Assembly (NCBI GenBank): GCA_030428355.1
Contig: JAUIBL010000027.1
Coordinates: 1-56,875 of the forward strand
DNA: 56,875 nt
Direction of reading: 5' to 3'
Source: Alphaproteobacteria bacterium
GTDB lineage: Bacteria; Pseudomonadota; Alphaproteobacteria; Rhodobacterales; Rhodobacteraceae
This document shows, piece by piece, positions 29,985-39,162 of this stretch (positions are counted from its first letter, which is position 1; every line of letters starts with the position of its first letter). A program made the position numbers and the translations under genes. The notes beneath the pieces were generated by a model, which was given only the letters and a program-made list of their open reading frames with translations, made no database searches and was not told where the DNA came from.

Positions 29985-30250
29985 TCGAAGCGGCAATCCT
30001 GTTTGCAGCCGGATGCTACGGCATCGCCTTGCTGCTGGACCTGTGGCGCATCGCGCAGGGTCCGAACGCGGCGGACCGCATCCTTGCGCTTGATACAATG
30101 GTCATCAACGTGATCGCGCTTCTGGTGCTGTACGGAGTCTGGCGCGGCACGGCGATTTACTTCGAGGCCGCGATGCTGGTCGCCATGGTCGGTTTCGTCT
30201 CCACCGTCGCTTATTGCCGCTTCCTGCTGCGCGGCGACATCATCGAATAG
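29981..30250 (+). CDS. mrpF: Mrp antiporter subunit F
   Basis: This 89-residue, three-helix subunit has the conserved RIAQGPNAADRILALDTM segment between helices one and two. The aspartates in this segment are implicated in Na+ movement in the family. It is translationally coupled to mrpE by an ATGA overlap and followed by mrpG after 9 bp. Confidence 0.93.
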   Translation: MIEAAILFAAGCYGIALLLDLWRIAQGPNAADRILALDTMVINVIALLVLYGVWRGTAIYFEAAMLVAMVGFVSTVAYCRFLLRGDIIE

Positions 30251-30259
30251 GGGCGGGTC

Positions 30260-30643
30260 ATGAACTTTGTCGTCGAACTCCTCATCGCCATCTCGCTCGT
30301 CATCAGCGGTATCTTCGGGCTTGTCGGGTCTTATGGACTGGTCAAGCTCAAGGACAGCCTGCAGCGCCTGCACGCACCCACCAAGGCAACGACGCTCGGC
30401 GTGGGCGGTGTGCTTGTTGCGTCGATGATCTACTTCTTCGCAAAGACGGGGTCTCTCTCGATCCACGAGCTTCTGATCTCGGTCTTCCTGCTGCTGACCG
30501 CGCCGATCACCGCGAACTTCATTGCCAAGACCTATCTGGCGCGCCACCTCAAGGAATCTGACCTGCCCGAAAGCCAAAGCTCCTGCGGCTGGTCGATCTA
30601 TGACGAACCGCCCGAGTCGCGCCCCGGTTCGTCCAAGGCTTAA
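30260..30643 (+). CDS. mrpG: Mrp antiporter subunit G
   Basis: This 127-residue, three-helix subunit has the motif GLVKLKDSLQRLHAPTKATTLG, the MrpG hallmark. It carries a C-terminal polar tail of about 30 residues. It ends the operon, and its stop overlaps the stop of the convergent ectR gene by 3 bp, so the two transcripts collide there without a visible terminator. Confidence 0.93.
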   Translation: MNFVVELLIAISLVISGIFGLVGSYGLVKLKDSLQRLHAPTKATTLGVGGVLVASMIYFFAKTGSLSIHELLISVFLLLTAPITANFIAKTYLARHLKESDLPESQSSCGWSIYDEPPESRPGSSKA

Positions 30644-31137
30644 GGTTTCCGGCTCGCCCTGATCTCGCCCGTTGTCAGAACGGGTGCGGCATCCAGCCCG
30701 CGGGCGTCCAGCATGTCCGCGACACGCTCCAATGTCGCGACAAGCTGCGCCTGTTCCCAATCCGCCATTTCCAGAAACTTGCGCACATAACGTTGTTGCA
30801 AGGCGTCCGGCGCGCGTTCCATCCGGGCGTGCCCGTCGGTCGTGACGGTCACATTGGTTTGCCGCCGATCCTCGCGCGATGGCACACGCTCCACCAGCCC
30901 CTGCGCCACCAGTTTGTCCACAAGTGCGGACACCGTGGCCTGGCTGACCCCCATCTGGGTGGCCAGCGCCTTGGGCGTCGCGCTCCCGCGTTCATCCACG
31001 ATCTGAAGCACACGCAACTGGGCCGGGGTCAGCCCGACCGCGCCTGCAAGATCACGCTCATATAGCTCTGTCGCGCGCAGAATCCTGCGCAGTGCAATCA
31101 GGCTGTCATCCATGCGGGCATTGGCATCTGTCGTCAT
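30640..31137 (-). CDS. ectR: MarR-family regulator of the ectoine operon (EctR-like)
   Basis: This is a winged-helix regulator of about 165 residues. The helix-turn-helix is ATPKALATQMGVSQATVSALVDKL (about residues 53-76), and the wing VPSREDRRQTNV follows. It lies directly upstream of and divergent from ectABC-ask, the position occupied by EctR repressors of ectoine genes in halophilic proteobacteria. The ATG at 31137 is chosen; an ATG at 31149 is equally possible, and neither has a strong ribosome site. It would act on the palindromes between 31199 and 31347, including one over the ectA promoter. Confidence 0.88.
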   Translation of the reverse strand: MTTDANARMDDSLIALRRILRATELYERDLAGAVGLTPAQLRVLQIVDERGSATPKALATQMGVSQATVSALVDKLVAQGLVERVPSREDRRQTNVTVTTDGHARMERAPDALQQRYVRKFLEMADWEQAQLVATLERVADMLDARGLDAAPVLTTGEIRASRKP

Positions 31138-31198
31138 CGCGCAAACCATCGCATGACTTTGAGGCGGCCCGCAATCTGCCGCAACATCAAAAAGTTTG

Positions 31199-31218
31199 CC
31201 TGACTAAATAAAATCAGG
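31199..31218. promoter_or_regulatory. Inverted repeat near the ectR start (candidate operator)
   Basis: CCTGA and TCAGG arms (31199-31203 and 31214-31218) flank a 10-bp AT-rich core, about 60 bp before the ectR start. It may be the ectR promoter or an autoregulatory site. Confidence 0.35.
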
Positions 31219-31330
31219 AACAAATTGGATGACTTGGCGTTGTGGAGTGCAACCTTCGCCCGAATATTGCCAAAAATGGCATAATTTTAGCGATAACTTA
31301 AGCGTTGAAAACCAAGGTCACCTATATTAC

Positions 31331-31347
31331 TTAGTTAGACGAACTAA
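31331..31347. promoter_or_regulatory. Palindrome TTAGTT-N5-AACTAA over the ectA promoter (candidate EctR operator)
   Basis: The arms are perfect, and the site ends 16 bp before the ectA ATG. A possible sigma-70 pair TTGAAA (31305-31310) and TACTTA (31328-31333) has 17-bp spacing and overlaps the palindrome. This layout fits repression by steric block of the -10 region, as known for EctR of methylotrophs. The promoter boxes themselves are weak. Confidence 0.55.
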
Positions 31348-31363
31348 TAAAGGGTCAGGAAAG

Positions 31364-31897
31364 ATGCCAAAGAACAGTGACATTCCCCGAACGCGTGTGC
31401 CCCGTCTGCGCAAACCTGATGCGACGGACGGGGCCGCAATCTGGGCGCTTGTGAAGTCCTGCAAGCCTCTCGACGAGAACTCGATGTACTGTAACCTTGT
31501 GCAGGCCGACCATTTCCGCGACACCTGCGTCGTGGCCGAACTCGATGGCGACATCGTCGGCTGGATCTCGGGTCACATGATCCCCGATCAGAATGCACTG
31601 TTTGTCTGGCAGGTCGCTGTCAGCGAAAAGGCTCGTGGCCTTGGTCTTGGCAAGAAGATGCTGCTTGAGTTGATCGAACGCGACGCCTGCGACGACGCTG
31701 ACCATCTCAAGACCACGATCACCCGCGACAACGCGGCGTCCTGGGCCCTGTTCCGCAGCTTCGCACGCCACATCGGCGGCGATCTGTCGGACGAACCCCA
31801 CTTCACGCGCGATGACCACTTCGAGGGGCGGCACGCCACCGAACATATGGTGTCGATCACGCTGCCCAAAGCAGGCGATCTCAAGCGCGCTGCCTAA
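31364..31897 (+). CDS. ectA: L-2,4-diaminobutyrate N4-acetyltransferase EctA
   Basis: This is the second enzyme of ectoine synthesis, a 177-residue GNAT protein that acetylates diaminobutyrate. The acetyl-CoA loop is VSEKARGLGLGKKML, and the N-terminal part RKPDATDGAAIWALVKSCKPLDENS is a specific EctA mark. The ATG at 31364 is preferred over the frame start at 31229 because it begins at the normal N-terminus and lies behind the operator and a GGA-type site. It is first in ectABC-ask. Confidence 0.96.
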   Translation: MPKNSDIPRTRVPRLRKPDATDGAAIWALVKSCKPLDENSMYCNLVQADHFRDTCVVAELDGDIVGWISGHMIPDQNALFVWQVAVSEKARGLGLGKKMLLELIERDACDDADHLKTTITRDNAASWALFRSFARHIGGDLSDEPHFTRDDHFEGRHATEHMVSITLPKAGDLKRAA

Positions 31898-31946
31898 GAC
31901 GCACTCTCTCCACAATCTGAATTCCAATGCCTTGAAAGGACACATG

Positions 31947-33236
31947 ATGCCCAAGGACACGAATACTGTTTCCATTTTCGAACGCCGCGAAAGCGAAGCC
32001 CGCTCATATTGCCGTGGCATGCCCGCGACCTTTGCCACCGCACGCGGGTCGGAAATCACCGATGACACCGGCAAGACCTATATCGACTTCCTCGCAGGCT
32101 GTTCATCGCTCAACTACGGTCACAACGATCCCGACATGAAAGCGGCGCTGATCGAGCATATCTCCAACGACGGGATCGCGCACGGTCTCGACCTGCACAC
32201 CAACACAAAGGCCGCCTTTCTAGAGGCGTTCGAGGAACACATCCTCGAACCGCGCGGCATGGATCATCGGGTGATGTTCACCGGCCCGACCGGTGCAAAT
32301 GCGGTCGAGGCGGCGATGAAGATCGCCCGCAAGGTGACAGGCCGCACCAACATCATCGCCTTCACCAATGGCTTTCACGGTGTGACGTCTGGCGCGCTGT
32401 CGGCGACTGGCAACAGCTACCACCGCGGTGGCGCGGGCACGTCGCTCAATGGTGTTACGCGAATGCCCTTCGATCGCTTCTTCCCCGGCGAAACCGACAC
32501 TGCGGAATTCCTTGATGCCATGCTCAAGGACAAATCCGGCGGTGTCGACGCACCCGCCGCGATCCTTCTTGAAACCGTACAGGGCGAAGGTGGGCTGAAC
32601 GCCGCAACCCCCGAATGGGTCAAGCGGATCGCAGAGCTTGCCAGGGACCATGGCGCGCTGCTCATCATCGACGACATTCAGGCGGGCTGTGGCCGCACAG
32701 GCACGTTCTTCTCGTTCGAGAAAATGGGCGTCATGCCCGACATCGTGACGATGGCGAAATCCGTGTCGGGTTTTGGCCTACCCATGGCGATGCTGCTGGT
32801 GCGCCCGGAACACGACATCTTCGGCCCGGCCGAACACAATGGCACGTTCCGGGGCAACACCCACGCCTTTGTCACCGCCAAGGTCGCGGTCGAAAAGTTC
32901 TGGGCCGATGACACTTTCGAAAAAGAGTTGGCCGAGAAATCGCAGCTGATCCACGATGCGCTTGCCGATCTCGCAGCGATGGTGCCGGGCGCATATCTGA
33001 AGGGTCGGGGCCTAATGCAGGGGGTCGATGTCGGCTCTGGTGATCTGGCGGGCGAGATCTGCTCGCGGGCCTATGACAAAGGTCTGATCATCGAAACCTC
33101 GGGCAGCGAAGATCAGGTGATCAAGGTGCTCGCACCGCTGACCACATCGAAGGACACTCTGCGCAAGGGGTTCAAGATCCTTCTTGCTGCAGCAGAAGAT
33201 GTTCTGAGCACCACAACCAAGATTGCAGCGGAGTAA
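31947..33236 (+). CDS. ectB: L-2,4-diaminobutyrate transaminase EctB
   Basis: This first enzyme of the pathway makes diaminobutyrate from aspartate semialdehyde with glutamate as amino donor. It is a class-III PLP aminotransferase of 429 residues. The PLP lysine is K271 in [11 protein letters not shown], with the cofactor aspartate in [11 protein letters not shown]. The ATG at 31947 has AAAGGA six bases upstream; the ATG one codon earlier (31944) is too close to it. It sits 49 bp after ectA. Confidence 0.96.
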   Translation: MPKDTNTVSIFERRESEARSYCRGMPATFATARGSEITDDTGKTYIDFLAGCSSLNYGHNDPDMKAALIEHISNDGIAHGLDLHTNTKAAFLEAFEEHILEPRGMDHRVMFTGPTGANAVEAAMKIARKVTGRTNIIAFTNGFHGVTSGALSATGNSYHRGGAGTSLNGVTRMPFDRFFPGETDTAEFLDAMLKDKSGGVDAPAAILLETVQGEGGLNAATPEWVKRIAELARDHGALLIIDDIQAGCGRTGTFFSFEKMGVMPDIVTMAKSVSGFGLPMAMLLVRPEHDIFGPAEHNGTFRGNTHAFVTAKVAVEKFWADDTFEKELAEKSQLIHDALADLAAMVPGAYLKGRGLMQGVDVGSGDLAGEICSRAYDKGLIIETSGSEDQVIKVLAPLTTSKDTLRKGFKILLAAAEDVLSTTTKIAAE

Positions 33237-33241
33237 CCGAC

Positions 33242-33643
33242 ATGATTGTCCGAGACTTCAACAAGATCGTTGAACATGAAAAAGACCGCGTCGTGTCGGA
33301 TGCGAACTGGACCAGCGTCCGTATGCTTCTGGCCGACGACAAGATGGGCTTTTCGTTCCACATCACCTTCCTCGAGGAAGGGTCTGAACACACGTTCGAA
33401 TACAAGAACCACTTTGAAAGCGTGTACTGTATGAAGGGCAAAGGCTCGATCACCGATCTGGCCACAGGCGAAACCCACGACATCCAGCCCGGTGTGATGT
33501 ACGCGCTCGACAAGCACGACCGCCACATTCTGCGGGCCGAGGAAGAGCTGGTCATGGCCTGCTGCTTCAATCCACCGGTGACGGGCACGGAAGTCCACCG
33601 CGAAGACGGGTCCTACGCTGCGCCGGAGACCGAGGACGCCTGA
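33242..33643 (+). CDS. ectC: L-ectoine synthase EctC
   Basis: This 133-residue cupin cyclises N4-acetyl-diaminobutyrate to ectoine. The start [18 protein letters not shown], the metal-region [15 protein letters not shown] and the [16 protein letters not shown] segment are typical and intact. It lies 5 bp after ectB and 1 bp before ask. No ectoine hydroxylase (ectD) follows, so ectoine and not 5-hydroxyectoine is the expected product of this locus. Confidence 0.97.
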   Translation: MIVRDFNKIVEHEKDRVVSDANWTSVRMLLADDKMGFSFHITFLEEGSEHTFEYKNHFESVYCMKGKGSITDLATGETHDIQPGVMYALDKHDRHILRAEEELVMACCFNPPVTGTEVHREDGSYAAPETEDA

Positions 33644-33644
33644 G

Positions 33645-35069
33645 ATGACACACACTGTCGAAAAAATCGGTGGGACATCCATGTCCCGCCTCGCAGAACT
33701 GCGTGACACGCTCTTCATCGGCGATCGCACAGGGGCCGACGTCTACAACCGGGTCTTCGTGGTGTCCGCCTTCGGCGGTATCACCAACCTGCTGCTCGAG
33801 CACAAGAAGTCCGGCGAGCCCGGAGTCTATGCGCTCTTTGCGCATGATGACAGCAACCACAAATGGCAGGACGCCCTTGATCGCGTCGCCGATGCGATGA
33901 AAGAGGCCCACGCCAAAATCCTCGACAAGCCGGCGGACATCGAACAGGCCAACAGCTTTGTGGATGAACGCATCCTCGGTGCCCGTAACTGCCTGATCGA
34001 CCTGCAGCGTCTGTGCTCCTACGGCCATTTCCGCCTTCCCGAACACATGAGCCACACCCGCGAACTGCTCTCCGGTCTTGGCGAGGCGCACTCCGCCTTC
34101 GTCACGACCCTGATGCTCCAACGCGCGGGTGTCGAAGCGCGGTTTGTCGATCTGTCGGGATGGCGCGATCAGGGGGATGTTTGCCTTGAAGAGCGGATCA
34201 CCAAGGCCTTCAAGGGTGTCGATCCCACGACAGAGATGCCCATCGTCACGGGCTATGCGCAATGTGTCGAAGGTCTGATGAACGAGTTTGACCGAGGCTA
34301 TTCCGAAGTCACGTTCTCGCACCTCGCCGCGCTGACCGGCGCCCGCGAGGCGATCATCCACAAGGAATTTCACCTCTCCTCAGCCGATCCCAAGCTGGTG
34401 GGCGAAGGGGCCGTGCGCAAATTGGGCCGCACGAATTACGATGTGGCCGATCAACTTTCGAACATGGGGATGGAGGCGATCCACCCCAAAGCGGCAAAGA
34501 CCCTGCGTCAGGCGGGCGTTCCCCTGCGCGTGACCAATGCCTTCGATCCCGGAGACCCCGGCACGTTGATCGACGATCAACCAGCTGACGAAGCGGCGGC
34601 CGAGATTGTCACAGGCCTCGACATCGTGACGCTCGAAGTGTTCGAACAGGACATGGTGGGTGTCAAAGGCTACGATTCCGGCATTCTCGACATCCTGACC
34701 CGCCACAATGTGCGCATCGTCTCCAAGACCTCGAATGCCAACACGATCACGCACTATCTGGATGCCTCGCTCAAAACCATGCGCCGGGTCGAACGCGACA
34801 TCGCCAAGATGTTCCCCGCCGCCGAGATCACCAGCCGCCGTCTGGCCATGGTGTCCGTCATCGGCCGTGATCTGAACGGCCTGTCGGTGCTCACCCGGGG
34901 TCTTCAGGCCATCGCCGCTGCCGGATGTGAGGCAATCGGCGCAAGCCAGGGCCCGCGCAATGTCGACGTGCAATTCGTGATGGACCGCGCCTCGACCGAC
35001 ACCGTCATCAAGGCGCTGCATGCGGAACTGATCGAAAACGCCCCCACGCGGTTATCCCGCGCAGCGTAA
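33645..35069 (+). CDS. ask: Ectoine-operon aspartate kinase (Ask_Ect)
   Basis: This 474-residue specialised aspartokinase supplies aspartyl phosphate for ectoine. The kinase motif VEKIGGTSMSR is at residues 4-14, and two C-terminal ACT domains occupy about 320-470. The ectoine-linked subtype is typically feedback-insensitive, so flux is not limited by lysine or threonine (family knowledge). It follows ectC by 1 bp and ends the operon at a strong hairpin. Confidence 0.95.
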   Translation: MTHTVEKIGGTSMSRLAELRDTLFIGDRTGADVYNRVFVVSAFGGITNLLLEHKKSGEPGVYALFAHDDSNHKWQDALDRVADAMKEAHAKILDKPADIEQANSFVDERILGARNCLIDLQRLCSYGHFRLPEHMSHTRELLSGLGEAHSAFVTTLMLQRAGVEARFVDLSGWRDQGDVCLEERITKAFKGVDPTTEMPIVTGYAQCVEGLMNEFDRGYSEVTFSHLAALTGAREAIIHKEFHLSSADPKLVGEGAVRKLGRTNYDVADQLSNMGMEAIHPKAAKTLRQAGVPLRVTNAFDPGDPGTLIDDQPADEAAAEIVTGLDIVTLEVFEQDMVGVKGYDSGILDILTRHNVRIVSKTSNANTITHYLDASLKTMRRVERDIAKMFPAAEITSRRLAMVSVIGRDLNGLSVLTRGLQAIAAAGCEAIGASQGPRNVDVQFVMDRASTDTVIKALHAELIENAPTRLSRAA

Positions 35070-35080
35070 CGTCAAAACAC

Positions 35081-35106
35081 TCCGATGCCCGGTTCAGGGC
35101 ATCGGA
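35081..35106. terminator. Bidirectional hairpin between ask and the GST gene
   Basis: The 10-bp arms TCCGATGCCC (35081-35090) and GGGCATCGGA (35097-35106) enclose a 6-base loop that contains the GST stop codon. On the minus strand the stem is followed by GTGTTTTGAC, a short T run. It ends the GST transcript and probably also the ectoine operon 11 bp after the ask stop. Confidence 0.7.
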
Positions 35107-35720
35107 ATATCTGTCACGAATTTCGGCACCTGATAGCCCTTCTGCACCGCAGGACGCTCTGCAATCCGCAGATACCAGTCTCTGACATTGGGAAATTCGT
35201 TCAGATCGATCTCCTGCCATTCGAACCGCGCGGCCCACGGGAAGATCGCCATATCTGCAATCGTGTACTCGCCGCTGATGAAATCGCGCCCGTCCAATTG
35301 CGTGTTCAGCACGGAATAGAGCCTCTGCGCCTCTTTCCCGTACCGCGCCTCGGCATAGTCCGACGTGCCCTTGTTGAACTTCAGGAAATGATGCGCCTGA
35401 CCCAGCATCGGGCCAAAGCCGCCCATCTGCCACATCAGCCATTCCATCATCTGCCAATAGGCATCGCCTTCGGCCAGAAAGCGCCCGTGCTTCTGCGCCA
35501 AGTAAAGCAGGATCGCCCCGCTTTCCATCAGCGACAGGCCATTGTCCTGATCCACAATCGCGGGGATCTTGTTGTTCGGTGAAATCTTGAGGAACTCCGG
35601 CGCGAACTGGTCATCCTTGCCTATGTCGATGGAATGCACGGCATAGGGCACGCCCAGCTCTTCCAGCAGGATGGACACCTTGCGCCCGTTCGGAGTGGTC
35701 CATGTGTATAGGTCGATCAT
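35094..35720 (-). CDS. Glutathione S-transferase (YfcG/YghU-like, Nu class)
   Basis: The 208-residue protein has an N-terminal thioredoxin domain (residues 1-83) opening with YTWTTPNGRKVSILLEELG and a helical C-terminal domain. The TWTTPNGRK motif, with a threonine/asparagine pair instead of cysteine near residue 9, marks the YfcG/YghU group, which has disulfide reductase activity toward glutathione. ESGAIL gives the glutathione-binding glutamate/serine. It follows the ABC ATPase by 24 bp on the same strand with an AGGCAGGACAGA leader, so it may be the last gene of that operon. Confidence 0.88.
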   Translation of the reverse strand: MIDLYTWTTPNGRKVSILLEELGVPYAVHSIDIGKDDQFAPEFLKISPNNKIPAIVDQDNGLSLMESGAILLYLAQKHGRFLAEGDAYWQMMEWLMWQMGGFGPMLGQAHHFLKFNKGTSDYAEARYGKEAQRLYSVLNTQLDGRDFISGEYTIADMAIFPWAARFEWQEIDLNEFPNVRDWYLRIAERPAVQKGYQVPKFVTDIPMP

Positions 35721-35744
35721 TCTGTCCTGCCTTCTGTTCCCGGT

Positions 35745-36800
35745 TCACCGCAGCGCATTGCCCGTCGCCGCATCGAAGATGTGAAGCGTGTCCAGCGCCG
35801 CCGTCAAGGTCACCTCCTCGCCCACTTCGGGCGGTGTCCGCCCATCCGCCTTGGCAATCACTTCCTGCCCCTCGGCCCCGACATAGATCAGCGTTTCATG
35901 CCCAAGCGGCTCGCGCACGGTCACCGGCCCACGCACCAGCGCAGGCCCTGCGCCGGGATGCAGGTCTTCGGGACGGACGCCAACTGTCACCGGCTGCCCG
36001 TCTGCCGCGTCCAGCCCCAGCTCCAGAACTTCCCCCGACCCAAGCCGCAATGCGCCATCAGCCACGGTGCCAGACAGCATGTTCATCGACGGTGCCCCGA
36101 TGAACCGCGCCACGAAGGTATTCGCCGGTTTGTGATAAACCTCAGCCGGGGTACCCACCTGCTGGATATGCCCGTCCTTCATGATCACGATCCGATCCGC
36201 CATCGTCATCGCCTCAACCTGATCGTGCGTGACGAAGATAATCGTGTTGCCCACCCTCTGGTGCAGCTTCTTGATCTCCAGCCGCATCTGCGTCCGCAAC
36301 TGCGCATCCAGGTTCGACAGCGGCTCATCGAACAGAAACACCGCCGGGTCCCGCACCATCGCCCGGCCAATCGCCACGCGCTGCCGTTGCCCGCCGGACA
36401 ATTGGCTGGGCTTGCGCGCCAAAAGGTCGGTCATCCCCAGAATGCCCGCGACCTCGTCAATCCGCGCTTCCTTGTCGGTCTTCGACATCTTGGAGGTCCG
36501 TAGCCCGAAGCCGATATTCTTGCGCACGGTCATATGCGGATAGATCGCGTAGTTCTGGAACACCATCGCGATGTCCCGGTCCTTGGGTTCGAGGTTGTTG
36601 ACCACACGGCCCCCGATCACGATCTCCCCGCTGGTCGCGTCCTCCAGCCCGGCAATCAGGCGCAGCGTCGTCGACTTGCCACAGCCCGACGGGCCGACAA
36701 ACACCACGAACTCCCCGTCTTCGACATCAAGGCTGATGCCGTGCAGTACCTCGGTCTTGTCATAGCGTTTGACCAGATTTCGGATCTCCAGATCGGCCAT
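35745..36800 (-). CDS. Sugar ABC transporter ATP-binding protein (UgpC/MalK type)
   Basis: This 351-residue ATPase of a CUT1 carbohydrate importer has the Walker A GPSGCGKST (about 36-44), the signature LSGGQRQRVAIGRAM, the Walker B VFLFDEPLSNLDA, the switch histidine in FVTHDQ, and a C-terminal MalK-like regulatory domain of about 110 residues. It lies 2 bp after the lyase gene. MalK-type ATPases often serve several transporters, but here it is within the operon of its own permeases. Confidence 0.92.
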   Translation of the reverse strand: MADLEIRNLVKRYDKTEVLHGISLDVEDGEFVVFVGPSGCGKSTTLRLIAGLEDATSGEIVIGGRVVNNLEPKDRDIAMVFQNYAIYPHMTVRKNIGFGLRTSKMSKTDKEARIDEVAGILGMTDLLARKPSQLSGGQRQRVAIGRAMVRDPAVFLFDEPLSNLDAQLRTQMRLEIKKLHQRVGNTIIFVTHDQVEAMTMADRIVIMKDGHIQQVGTPAEVYHKPANTFVARFIGAPSMNMLSGTVADGALRLGSGEVLELGLDAADGQPVTVGVRPEDLHPGAGPALVRGPVTVREPLGHETLIYVGAEGQEVIAKADGRTPPEVGEEVTLTAALDTLHIFDAATGNALR

Positions 36801-36802
36801 GA

Positions 36803-38290
36803 TCAGTCCTTCACCAGCAGCGCATCAAACGCCGATTTCAGTCTCTGTTCGGCGGTTTCGTGTCTGGTTTTGCGGGTATCACACTTAGCCCGCGCCGCTT
36901 CCGCCTCCGCCGCATACCCCGCCAAAGCCGCGCGCAATGTCGCCTCTCCCGGTCCACCAATCCGGTCCCGCCGCGCGACAAAGGTCTCTGGCGCAACCGC
37001 TGTCCGAAACGCCGCCTCGTCCAACCCCGGCGCTCGCGCGGTCAACCCCTCGAACGCAATCGAGAACGCCGCAAACCCGTCGCCCAGTGCCGCGCCGTCC
37101 GCAATCACCGCCTTTGCCGTCGCCGCTGCGATCTCATGCGCCGCACGGAAGGTCAGCCCTTCGTCCCGCACCAATGTGTCCGCCAATTCGGTAATCGTGA
37201 TACAGGCCGCATGCGTCGTTCGCTGCACCCTGTCCGCATTGACCCGGCAGGCAGGGATCAGCGCCGTCAGCAACTGCAACACCCGCGCACCGCGCTCAAA
37301 CGCGGCATAACCCAACTGCTGCACCTCACCTTCGCTGTCATTCATGTCGGTGAAGGGCGTGTTCTGCATCACCCCAACGATGGCATCGCATTGCCCGACC
37401 GTCGCACTGGCGAGATGGCGTAGGTGTTCGATAGGCACAGGGTTGCGCTTCTGCGGCATGATCGAACTGATCTGTACAAGGCTGTTCGGGACATAAAGCT
37501 GACCCACCTCGAACGCCGTCCAGAACTGCATGTCCTGAATGACCCGCCCCAGATGCAGGAACATCAGCTTCATCGCGGAATAAAGCCCGGTCACGTAATC
37601 GACCGACGCGATGCAGCCATACGAATTGACCAAAGGCCCCTCGAAGCCCAACAGGTCCGCCACCCGCGCCCGATCAATCGGAAACCCGCTGGTGGTGATC
37701 GCCGCCGCGCCCATCGGGCAGTGTTCAAGACCATCCGCCGCCGCGTTGAGCCGCGCGATGTCGCGCAACAAGACCTCGATCACCGCGCCCAGGTAATGCC
37801 CCCAGGTCGTCGGCTGCGCGGGCTGCCCATGCGTATAAGCCACGATCAACGTTGCCTTCTCGGCCTGCGCTTTGGCGATCAGCGCCTCCGTTAAGGTTAA
37901 CGCCTGCGCCAGCAACACAGATACACGTCCGCGCAAGGCAAGTTTGAACAGCGTATGGTCCATGTCATTGCGCGACCGCGCGGTGTGCAAGGCCCCGCCC
38001 AGATCACCTAGGCGACGCTTCAACTCCGCTTCGACCAGAAAGAAGTAATCCTCGACCTCCCCGGTGTAACTCAGCGCATCAAGGTCCACCTCGGCATCAA
38101 CATCCCGCAGCGCACCTGCAATCGCGCCCGCGTCACCGGCACCCAAAATCCCGGTCTCCGCCAGCATCACCAGATGCGCCCGGTTGATCGCCGCCATGTG
38201 CCCCGCGTAGTGCGCCTTCACCCCGTCGAACAAAGGCGCCAGCACCGTGTCCCGATAGGTCGGGTCCGGAAACACGCTCTGATCCGTCAT
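36803..38290 (-). CDS. Argininosuccinate lyase/fumarase-superfamily lyase embedded in a sugar ABC operon
   Basis: This 495-residue enzyme of the aspartase/fumarase superfamily is nearest to argininosuccinate lyase. The mobile catalytic loop is SSIMPQKRNP, with DYFFLVEAELKRRLG and HTARSRNDMDH near the N-terminus. The family breaks C-N bonds and releases fumarate. The protein is longer than the usual 460 residues, with an alanine/arginine-rich C-terminal extension. The ATG at 38290 overlaps the permease stop (ATGA); a longer frame upstream is spurious. Its place between an ABC permease and its ATPase argues against arginine biosynthesis. It is more likely to split an N-linked succinyl/aspartyl group off an imported compound (inference). 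Confidence 0.8.
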   Translation of the reverse strand: MTDQSVFPDPTYRDTVLAPLFDGVKAHYAGHMAAINRAHLVMLAETGILGAGDAGAIAGALRDVDAEVDLDALSYTGEVEDYFFLVEAELKRRLGDLGGALHTARSRNDMDHTLFKLALRGRVSVLLAQALTLTEALIAKAQAEKATLIVAYTHGQPAQPTTWGHYLGAVIEVLLRDIARLNAAADGLEHCPMGAAAITTSGFPIDRARVADLLGFEGPLVNSYGCIASVDYVTGLYSAMKLMFLHLGRVIQDMQFWTAFEVGQLYVPNSLVQISSIMPQKRNPVPIEHLRHLASATVGQCDAIVGVMQNTPFTDMNDSEGEVQQLGYAAFERGARVLQLLTALIPACRVNADRVQRTTHAACITITELADTLVRDEGLTFRAAHEIAAATAKAVIADGAALGDGFAAFSIAFEGLTARAPGLDEAAFRTAVAPETFVARRDRIGGPGEATLRAALAGYAAEAEAARAKCDTRKTRHETAEQRLKSAFDALLVKD

Positions 38291-39162
38291 CCCTTGAGTC
38301 CTGCCATCACCACACCCTGAATGATGTAGCGTTGGAAGATCAGGAACACGATCAGCGTCGGAATGGTCGAAATCGCCGCCCCCGTCATGATCAGCTCCCA
38401 CGCCACATCGGCCTCGTCCCCAAAGGACGACAGTCCCACGGGCAGGGTATACATCTCGACCGAGTTGGTCACGATCAGCGGCCAGATGAACGCGGTCCAG
38501 TTTCCGAGGAAGACGAAGATCGCCAAGGCCGCCAGTGCCGGTTTGACCAAAGGCATCGCCACGGTCCACCAGATCTGCAACTCGTTCAGCCCGTCGATCC
38601 GCGCCGCTTCGATGAAATCGTCCGGAACAGTCTCGAAAAACTGCTTCATCAGGAAGGTGCCGAAGGCGGTCATCAGGCCGGGGAACATGATCCCCCAATA
38701 GGTGTCGAGCCACCCGAACTGCTGGCTCATCAGGTACCACGGGATGACCAGCATTTCCGTCGGGATCATCAGCGTCGACAGGATCGCGATGAAGACGATG
38801 TAGCGGCCCGGAAACCGGAACTTGCAAAGGGTATAGCCCACAAGGCTGTCAAAGATCACGTTACAGACCGTCGTGATCACCGCGATGATCATCGAATTGA
38901 CGAACCACCAGTAGAACCGCCCATCCTCAAGCACATAGGTGTAATTCTCGAGATGCGGCTCGTCGGGGATCAGTTTGAGGTTATACACTTCATGCGGCCA
39001 TTTCAGCGAGGTCGAGATCATGTAGGCGATGGGCATCACCATCGCGATCCCGCCCAGAAACAGCAGCAGCCAGCGGATGAACTGGCCCGTGTTCATCGGT
39101 TTCTTCGGTGCCTGCGTCTTCAGCAGGGCATCCGTGGTCGGGCGGATCTCGGTTGCGGTCAT
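38287..39162 (-). CDS. Sugar ABC transporter permease (UgpE/MalG type)
   Basis: This 291-residue inner-membrane permease has six hydrophobic segments. The EAA loop that contacts the ATPase is EAARIDGLNELQIWWTVAMPLVKPALA. It belongs to the CUT1 family. It overlaps the lyase start by 4 bp and directly follows the other permease. Confidence 0.92.
   Translation of the reverse strand: MTATEIRPTTDALLKTQAPKKPMNTGQFIRWLLLFLGGIAMVMPIAYMISTSLKWPHEVYNLKLIPDEPHLENYTYVLEDGRFYWWFVNSMIIAVITTVCNVIFDSLVGYTLCKFRFPGRYIVFIAILSTLMIPTEMLVIPWYLMSQQFGWLDTYWGIMFPGLMTAFGTFLMKQFFETVPDDFIEAARIDGLNELQIWWTVAMPLVKPALAALAIFVFLGNWTAFIWPLIVTNSVEMYTLPVGLSSFGDEADVAWELIMTGAAISTIPTLIVFLIFQRYIIQGVVMAGLKG

Noticed and set aside
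36803..38290. Calling the lyase argH (arginine biosynthesis)
   Set aside because: The family motifs fit, but its position inside a sugar ABC operon argues for a different role, so no gene symbol is given.
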